DNA of 64,000 bases, from assembly GCA_030431055.1 (NCBI GenBank), contig JAUIJA010000007.1, positions 1-64,000 on the forward strand, in the 5' to 3' direction. Under the pieces are notes generated by a model. The model had not been told where the DNA came from. It saw only the letters and a program-made list of their open reading frames with translations, and did not search any database. The stretch's first letter is position 1; every line of letters starts with the position of its first letter. This DNA is from Bacteroidia bacterium. GTDB taxonomy: Bacteria > Bacteroidota > Bacteroidia > Flavobacteriales > Flavobacteriaceae. A program made the position numbers and the translations under genes. Shown here piece after piece: positions 60,108 through 64,000 of the stretch.

Positions 60108-62546
60108 CTATTCTAACGAAATTAAATTAGCTAATAATTTGTAAGCTCCACTTACTCCTTCGGGTAATTCTCTGAAGAAAGATAAACCTGTGTAAACATA
60201 ATTTCCTTTACCATATTTTGCTATTAATAAACTTCCTTTTGTATCGGATTCTCCTTCATCGTGCATAGCTAATATAGGCATAAAATTAGAATCCCATTTA
60301 TTTGGGAAATATAAACCGCGCTCTTGAACCCAACCTTCAAAATCCTTAGAAGTAATTTTATTAGGAAAGTTTAGAACTGTGTGATTTGGATTTAAAAATT
60401 TCACTTCTGCATTTTCATTCGTTACTCTGTCACGTGAAAGTTCGATAGTGTAAGGTGCTAATTCATTGGTAACTAAACCACGGGTGGTATTGTATTGCAC
60501 TATTAAATTTCCACCTTGCTTTACATATTCGAATAGTACTTTATTTTTAAATTTTAAATCGTCTAATACATTAAAAGCACGAATTCCAACAATAATGGCA
60601 TCAAAATTTTTGATATTTTCAAGTTCTAATTCGTTTGTTTTCAAATACGTTACTTTGTAATTTAGGTTTTCAAGATAATTTCCAACTTCATCTCCAGCTC
60701 CCATTATATAGCCAATGTTTTTACCCGAAGTTTGAATATCTAAGTTCACAAATTTAGCTTCTGAAGTTTCTAAAATAGTCTGCTTCGGAATATGCGAATA
60801 GCTGATTTGCGTTATTTGTTTGTCGTATGTTTTATTATTACTTTCTACAATTGATTTAACTTTAATATTTTGTTCATTTTTGGGCGGATTAATAGTAAAA
60901 AAAAACGTTTTAGTTTCTCCTTTTGTTTTTATTGAAACAGGAACTTCCTTTGGTGTAACTTTCCAATTATTAGGTAATTGCAATTTTACAATTCCGCTTG
61001 CGTTGTTTTCGTAAGCTGTAACTTTAACATCAATTCGTTTGCTTTGTTCACCATCGAAAATGGCAACTTTATTCATTATTTCAGTTGTAAATTTTGGTAC
61101 AACTGAAAAGGGAATGTAGGTTTCACCATCGTTAGGTTCGTTCTTTTTAAAAGTAAGATTTTTAGTAAAAGTAAAGGTTTGATTTTCAATTTCTAAATAG
61201 AAAACTACAGGAAACTGATTAGTCAATTCGGGTAGATTTCGTAGCGATTTATCAGAAACTGAATATAAACCGTCTTGTTGTTTTTCGTTTAACCAAAATA
61301 AATTGGAATACGGAATGTTTTCAGCTATTTTAAACTCAATTGTTTCTTTTATATTTTCATTATTAAGCAAAGATTTATTTACGGAAACAGTTTTAGAATT
61401 TAATAATGTAACTGAATTCAGTTTTATGTTTGAATTGCTTCTGTTTATGGCTTCAATGTTGATTTCGATTTCAGAATTTGGCGTAGCCATTTCAACATCG
61501 GCAACAGCTTCTAAAAACAAACCAGCGCAAGCTTCGATAATGGTTTTAATTTCTTCAGTCTTGATTTTTTTCCAATGTTCGTCTTCTAAATTTTGAATCA
61601 ATTGATACGCTTTTACCAACTGAGGTAAATGTTCAGAAGGATTTTTAAAATTGAAATTATTTTGAATAGGAAGTAAAATTTTAGCAATTTCATTTCCACC
61701 ATTAACTCGGTTCCAAGAAGTGTCAATTCCTTCAAATAAATTATCTTTTGGCGGAAGATTCCCTTTAATTAACTCTAAATATTCCAAATCATCACCACGT
61801 GTTCCAATAGTACCAAAACCTTGACATTTATGTTGGCTTCGGCTTAATGCTGCAATTTCGTGATTACTTTTTCCTTTTAACGGATAATACACATTGGCGT
61901 CAATTGAAAGTAGTTTAGACTTATCAGCTTCATCAAATTTTTCCTGACTTCCGTAAAACCACCAAGAAGTATTAAAAAACAATCTTTTCGGTTTAATTTT
62001 TACCAAATCGTATGCTTCTAAACTCAACATAGCCGAAGCTGTGTGATGTCCGTGTGTAGTTCCTGGAGTTCTATAATCGAAACGATTTATGATAATATCA
62101 GGTTGGAAATTTTCTATAGCTTGAACAACATCGGAAAGCACTTCTTTTTTATTCCAAATGGAAAAGGTTTCGTTTGGCTCTTTGCTATAACCAAAATCAT
62201 TTGCCCGCGTAAAAAACTGACTTCCGCCATCTATTCTGCGAGCTGCTAAAAGTTCTTGTGTGCGAATTGCGCCTAATTTTTCTCGTAGTTCAGAACCAAT
62301 TAAATTTTGTCCGCCATCTCCACGAGTTAACGATAAATAAGCTGTATTTGCATGATAATGATTGGAAAAATAGGTGATAAGCTTTGTGTTTTCATCATCA
62401 GGATGCGCCGCTATGTAAAGTACTTTTCCAAGGAAATTGAGCTTTTCTATTTTCTCATAAATTTCGTTTGAAGATAGTTTTTTAGGTTCTTGAGCAATTG
62501 CAATTGAGGTAATTATAAAAAAGACGAGTGTTACTTTTCGAAACAT
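60108..62546 (-). CDS. Secreted PIG-L family deacetylase
   Basis: 812 aa with a signal peptide (MFRKVTLVFFIITSIAIAQ). Residues ~30-300 are the PIG-L/LmbE fold with the zinc site AAHPDDE and the later RFDYRTPGTTHGHHTASAM. Residues ~330-600 are beta-sandwich domains (NEV-like, VEMATPNSEIEINIEAINRSN), and the last ~190 residues resemble a glutamine-amidotransferase/ThuA-like Rossmann domain (NLNYKVTYLKTNELELENIKNFDAIIVGIRAFN). Family members deacetylate N-acetylglucosamine-type sugars. First gene of an operon with the 34-aa peptide, the SSS symporter and a lipoprotein, suggesting extracellular amino-sugar processing and uptake. Confidence 0.9.
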   Translation of the reverse strand: MFRKVTLVFFIITSIAIAQEPKKLSSNEIYEKIEKLNFLGKVLYIAAHPDDENTKLITYFSNHYHANTAYLSLTRGDGGQNLIGSELREKLGAIRTQELLAARRIDGGSQFFTRANDFGYSKEPNETFSIWNKKEVLSDVVQAIENFQPDIIINRFDYRTPGTTHGHHTASAMLSLEAYDLVKIKPKRLFFNTSWWFYGSQEKFDEADKSKLLSIDANVYYPLKGKSNHEIAALSRSQHKCQGFGTIGTRGDDLEYLELIKGNLPPKDNLFEGIDTSWNRVNGGNEIAKILLPIQNNFNFKNPSEHLPQLVKAYQLIQNLEDEHWKKIKTEEIKTIIEACAGLFLEAVADVEMATPNSEIEINIEAINRSNSNIKLNSVTLLNSKTVSVNKSLLNNENIKETIEFKIAENIPYSNLFWLNEKQQDGLYSVSDKSLRNLPELTNQFPVVFYLEIENQTFTFTKNLTFKKNEPNDGETYIPFSVVPKFTTEIMNKVAIFDGEQSKRIDVKVTAYENNASGIVKLQLPNNWKVTPKEVPVSIKTKGETKTFFFTINPPKNEQNIKVKSIVESNNKTYDKQITQISYSHIPKQTILETSEAKFVNLDIQTSGKNIGYIMGAGDEVGNYLENLNYKVTYLKTNELELENIKNFDAIIVGIRAFNVLDDLKFKNKVLFEYVKQGGNLIVQYNTTRGLVTNELAPYTIELSRDRVTNENAEVKFLNPNHTVLNFPNKITSKDFEGWVQERGLYFPNKWDSNFMPILAMHDEGESDTKGSLLIAKYGKGNYVYTGLSFFRELPEGVSGAYKLLANLISLE

Positions 62547-62563
62547 AAAAATATTGGTTTCTT

Positions 62564-62571
62564 CAAAATTA
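62564..62571 (-). promoter_or_regulatory. -7 element (TAATTTTG) of the PIG-L operon
   Basis: Minus-strand octamer fitting TAnnTTTG, 18 bp before the start codon at 62546, directly after the maf-side terminator. Confidence 0.5.
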
Positions 62572-62600
62572 AAAAAAGGAAGCCAAATGACTTCCTTTTT
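62571..62600 (-). terminator. Terminator downstream of maf
   Basis: On the minus strand AAAAAGGAAG, an 8-base loop, CTTCC and seven T. It lies ~130 bp after the maf stop, beyond the repeat, and just before the PIG-L promoter. Confidence 0.6.
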
Positions 62601-62628
62601 AACAGTTTATTTATTTTTTATTATTTGC

Positions 62629-62717
62629 CGTCAGTTCGAGTGGTTTTTGTTTCTTTTCTCGATACTTTTCATTCTGAAAAACTCGAATTGACGAAACAAA
62701 AACTATATCGAGAACTT
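62629..62717. repeat. Flavobacterial intergenic palindromic repeat
   Basis: About 89 bp with nested inverted repeats. GTCAGTTCGAGT (62630-62641) pairs with AACTCGAATTGAC (62680-62692), and TTTTTGTTTCTTTTCTCGATA (62644-62664, here cited by position; core TTTGTTTC...CTCGATA) pairs with the ACGAAACAAA ... TATCGAGAA arm (62691-62713). The terminal signatures GTCA.TTCGAGTG and TATCGAGAA match the insertion in hsdM. Such elements are frequent between flavobacterial genes (from memory). Confidence 0.75.
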
Positions 62718-62727
62718 TTATGATGTT

Positions 62728-63318
62728 TTAATTTGCCTTGGAAAGCTCTAACAATTTATCATAAACTTTATCTATAGGCATTCCTACAACATTTGCATAC
62801 GAACCTTCAATTTTATCAATGCCAACTAAGCCAATCCATTCTTGGATACCATAAGAGCCAGCTTTGTCAAAAGGTTTATAGTTTTCTAAATAGTAATGTA
62901 AAGCTTCATCTGAAAGGTTTTTAAAACTTACTTTTGTGATTTCATAAAAGGATTCAACATTATTTGATGTTTTAAAACAAACCGAAGTTATTACTTCATG
63001 AGTTTTGCCACACATCGATTTAAGCATTAAAAAAGCATCATTGTAATTTTTCGGTTTTCCTAATGCTTTGCTTTCATGCCAAACTATCGTATCACTTGTA
63101 ATAATTATTTCGTTTTCTGCAATTTCAGTAAATGCGCTGGCTTTTAATTCTGCTAAGAAGTTTGTTATTTCATGAGCTTTTAAATGCTCAGGATAAATTT
63201 CTTCAACTTCTTTCAATTGGATTTCAAAATCGATATCCAATTCTTTGAAAAATTGTTGTCTTCTTGGAGAACCCGAAGCTAAAACGATTCGTTTATGTTG
63301 TAACTTTTCTCTAAGCAT
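62728..63318 (-). CDS. maf: Maf-like nucleotide pyrophosphatase
   Basis: 196 aa. LASGSPRRQQFFKELDIDF at the start, ITSDTIVWHESKALGKPKN and the Gly-Ser-Tyr-Gly-Ile-Gln and GSYANVVGMPI segments are the Maf signatures (SGSPRR, catalytic Asp in SDT). It likely hydrolyses dTTP, UTP or modified pyrimidine triphosphates to limit misincorporation (YhdE type). The start overlaps the upstream UbiA gene by eight bases. Confidence 0.95.
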   Translation of the reverse strand: MLREKLQHKRIVLASGSPRRQQFFKELDIDFEIQLKEVEEIYPEHLKAHEITNFLAELKASAFTEIAENEIIITSDTIVWHESKALGKPKNYNDAFLMLKSMCGKTHEVITSVCFKTSNNVESFYEITKVSFKNLSDEALHYYLENYKPFDKAGSYGIQEWIGLVGIDKIEGSYANVVGMPIDKVYDKLLELSKAN

Positions 63319-64000
63319 GTAAAGTAGAATAGGTGATAACCCAAATTGATAAAATTCCGAAGAATAAAATAAATTTTAATAGTGAACTTAGGTTTTTGAA
63401 ATCTTTTTGCGATTTTGCACTCCAACTTTTAATAGTAAAAAATAAAAGTGGAGCTACAATGAACAATATTGAATAATAAACAACGTAATCATACATGAAT
63501 AAGTTAGTTCGTAAATAATATGCCAATAAAACTATAGGAATAATTGAAAGTACAAACACAATTTTCATGGTTCGGTTTTTACCAATTAGAACTGGCAAAG
63601 TTCCAATTCCGTTTGCGTAATCAGCATCAATATCTTCAATATCTTTTACGATTTCTCTTAAAAAATTAATGATGAAAGCGAAAATAGCATAATCAGTAAG
63701 TATGCTGAAAACTTGTTTCATTTGCTCTCTATTTCCTTCATAAGTTGATGGAACTAAATCGTAAATTCCGATTATAATAATACTAAATGAAAGAATTAAC
63801 GCTACAACCAAATTTCCTACAACCGCAATTTGTTTTAAAGTAGTTGCATAAACGTACAACAAAGCAGCAGTAATAATGAAAAACGCAGTAAAACTTGGTT
63901 TACCAATGATGTTTGAAAGATAAAAACCAATTCCTACACCAATAATATTACAAATTACGTAATAATTGTAAGCTGCTTTTTCAGAAATGGAAACACCAAT
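63311..64000 (-). CDS. UbiA-family prenyltransferase (5' end beyond window)
   Basis: The frame is open to the last base of the window (reading ATTGGTGTTTCC on the minus strand), giving 229 codons of the 3' part; the first Asp-rich motif lies outside. Several membrane helices and the second Asp-rich motif (EIVKDIEDIDADYANGIGTLPVLIGK) are clear. This is the UbiA superfamily, in flavobacteria usually annotated geranylgeranylglycerol-phosphate geranylgeranyltransferase. The exact substrate is not certain. It is coupled to maf by an eight-base overlap. Confidence 0.88.
   Translation of the reverse strand: MGVSISEKAAYNYYVICNIIGVGIGFYLSNIIGKPSFTAFFIITAALLYVYATTLKQIAVVGNLVVALILSFSIIIIGIYDLVPSTYEGNREQMKQVFSILTDYAIFAFIINFLREIVKDIEDIDADYANGIGTLPVLIGKNRTMKIVFVLSIIPIVLLAYYLRTNLFMYDYVVYYSILFIVAPLLFFTIKSWSAKSQKDFKNLSSLLKFILFFGILSIWVITYSTLHA

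Noticed and set aside
1..64000. tRNA, rRNA and known riboswitches
   Set aside because: No cloverleaf with a GGTTCGAATCC-like T-arm, no conserved rRNA segment and no recognisable riboswitch aptamer was found by reading both strands; a covariance-model scan was not possible here.

Overview
The window looks like a chromosomal segment of a gliding, marine- or freshwater-type Flavobacteriaceae member (phylum Bacteroidota). It is strongly AT-rich. Many promoters carry the flavobacterial -7 motif TAnnTTTG. Secreted proteins end in type IX secretion (T9SS) sorting domains, lipoproteins often read Cys-Ser-Asp-Asp or Cys-Lys-Lys after the lipobox, and the gliding genes gldF and gldG lie beside dnaN. 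No rRNA, tRNA or CRISPR array was seen. LAYOUT, 1-10 kb: cell-surface and lipoprotein genes (a 5'-truncated LRR/beta-helix T9SS protein, a BspA-like LRR gene broken by an in-frame stop, cadherin/DUF1566-like and unknown lipoproteins) surround a LytS/LytTR-type two-component pair with a TPR sensor. 10-17.4 kb: a plus-strand run of small enzymes and hypothetical secreted proteins (class C beta-lactamase-like hydrolase, nitrilase-GNAT fusion, esterase). It contains a paralogue remnant and a frameshifted lipoprotein gene, so it looks like a decaying, duplicating region. 17.5-24.6 kb: a minus-strand efflux operon, TetR regulator > TolC > HlyD > cupin lipoprotein > two ABC ATPases > two ABC-2 permeases, with a clear TetR-type operator at its head. 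24.7-39.8 kb: an accessory/defence island. It holds a HipB/HipA pair and a type I restriction-modification locus (hsdM, hsdS, hsdR). Two cargo genes sit between hsdS and hsdR: a DUF262-HNH protein with a C-terminal HEPN-like motif, and an AAA/DUF4143-type ATPase. A chimeric fragment (hsdR start joined to hsdS tail) between them records recombination of two related type I loci. The island ends with a cassette of a 515-aa protein carrying the three palm motifs of family A polymerases, a 249-aa conserved protein of unknown role, and a 62-aa helix-turn-helix-like protein, together with AT-rich tandem repeats. 39.8-64 kb: mostly core genes: mnmE, dnaN, gldG/gldF, a SAM hydrolase, phoH, purC, an ECF sigma factor with a putative anti-sigma protein, a photolyase/cryptochrome pair, a PIG-L deacetylase with a sodium:solute symporter, maf, and a 3' part of a UbiA prenyltransferase gene. 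HOW IT WORKS TOGETHER: the efflux operon forms a complete inner-membrane/periplasm/outer-membrane pump under its own repressor. The R-M island combines modification, ATP-driven restriction and probably a second nuclease. The photolyase operon repairs UV damage. The most unusual signals are the composite R-M locus, the polymerase-like cassette, and flavobacterial palindromic repeats that have inserted in frame into hsdM and mnmE.
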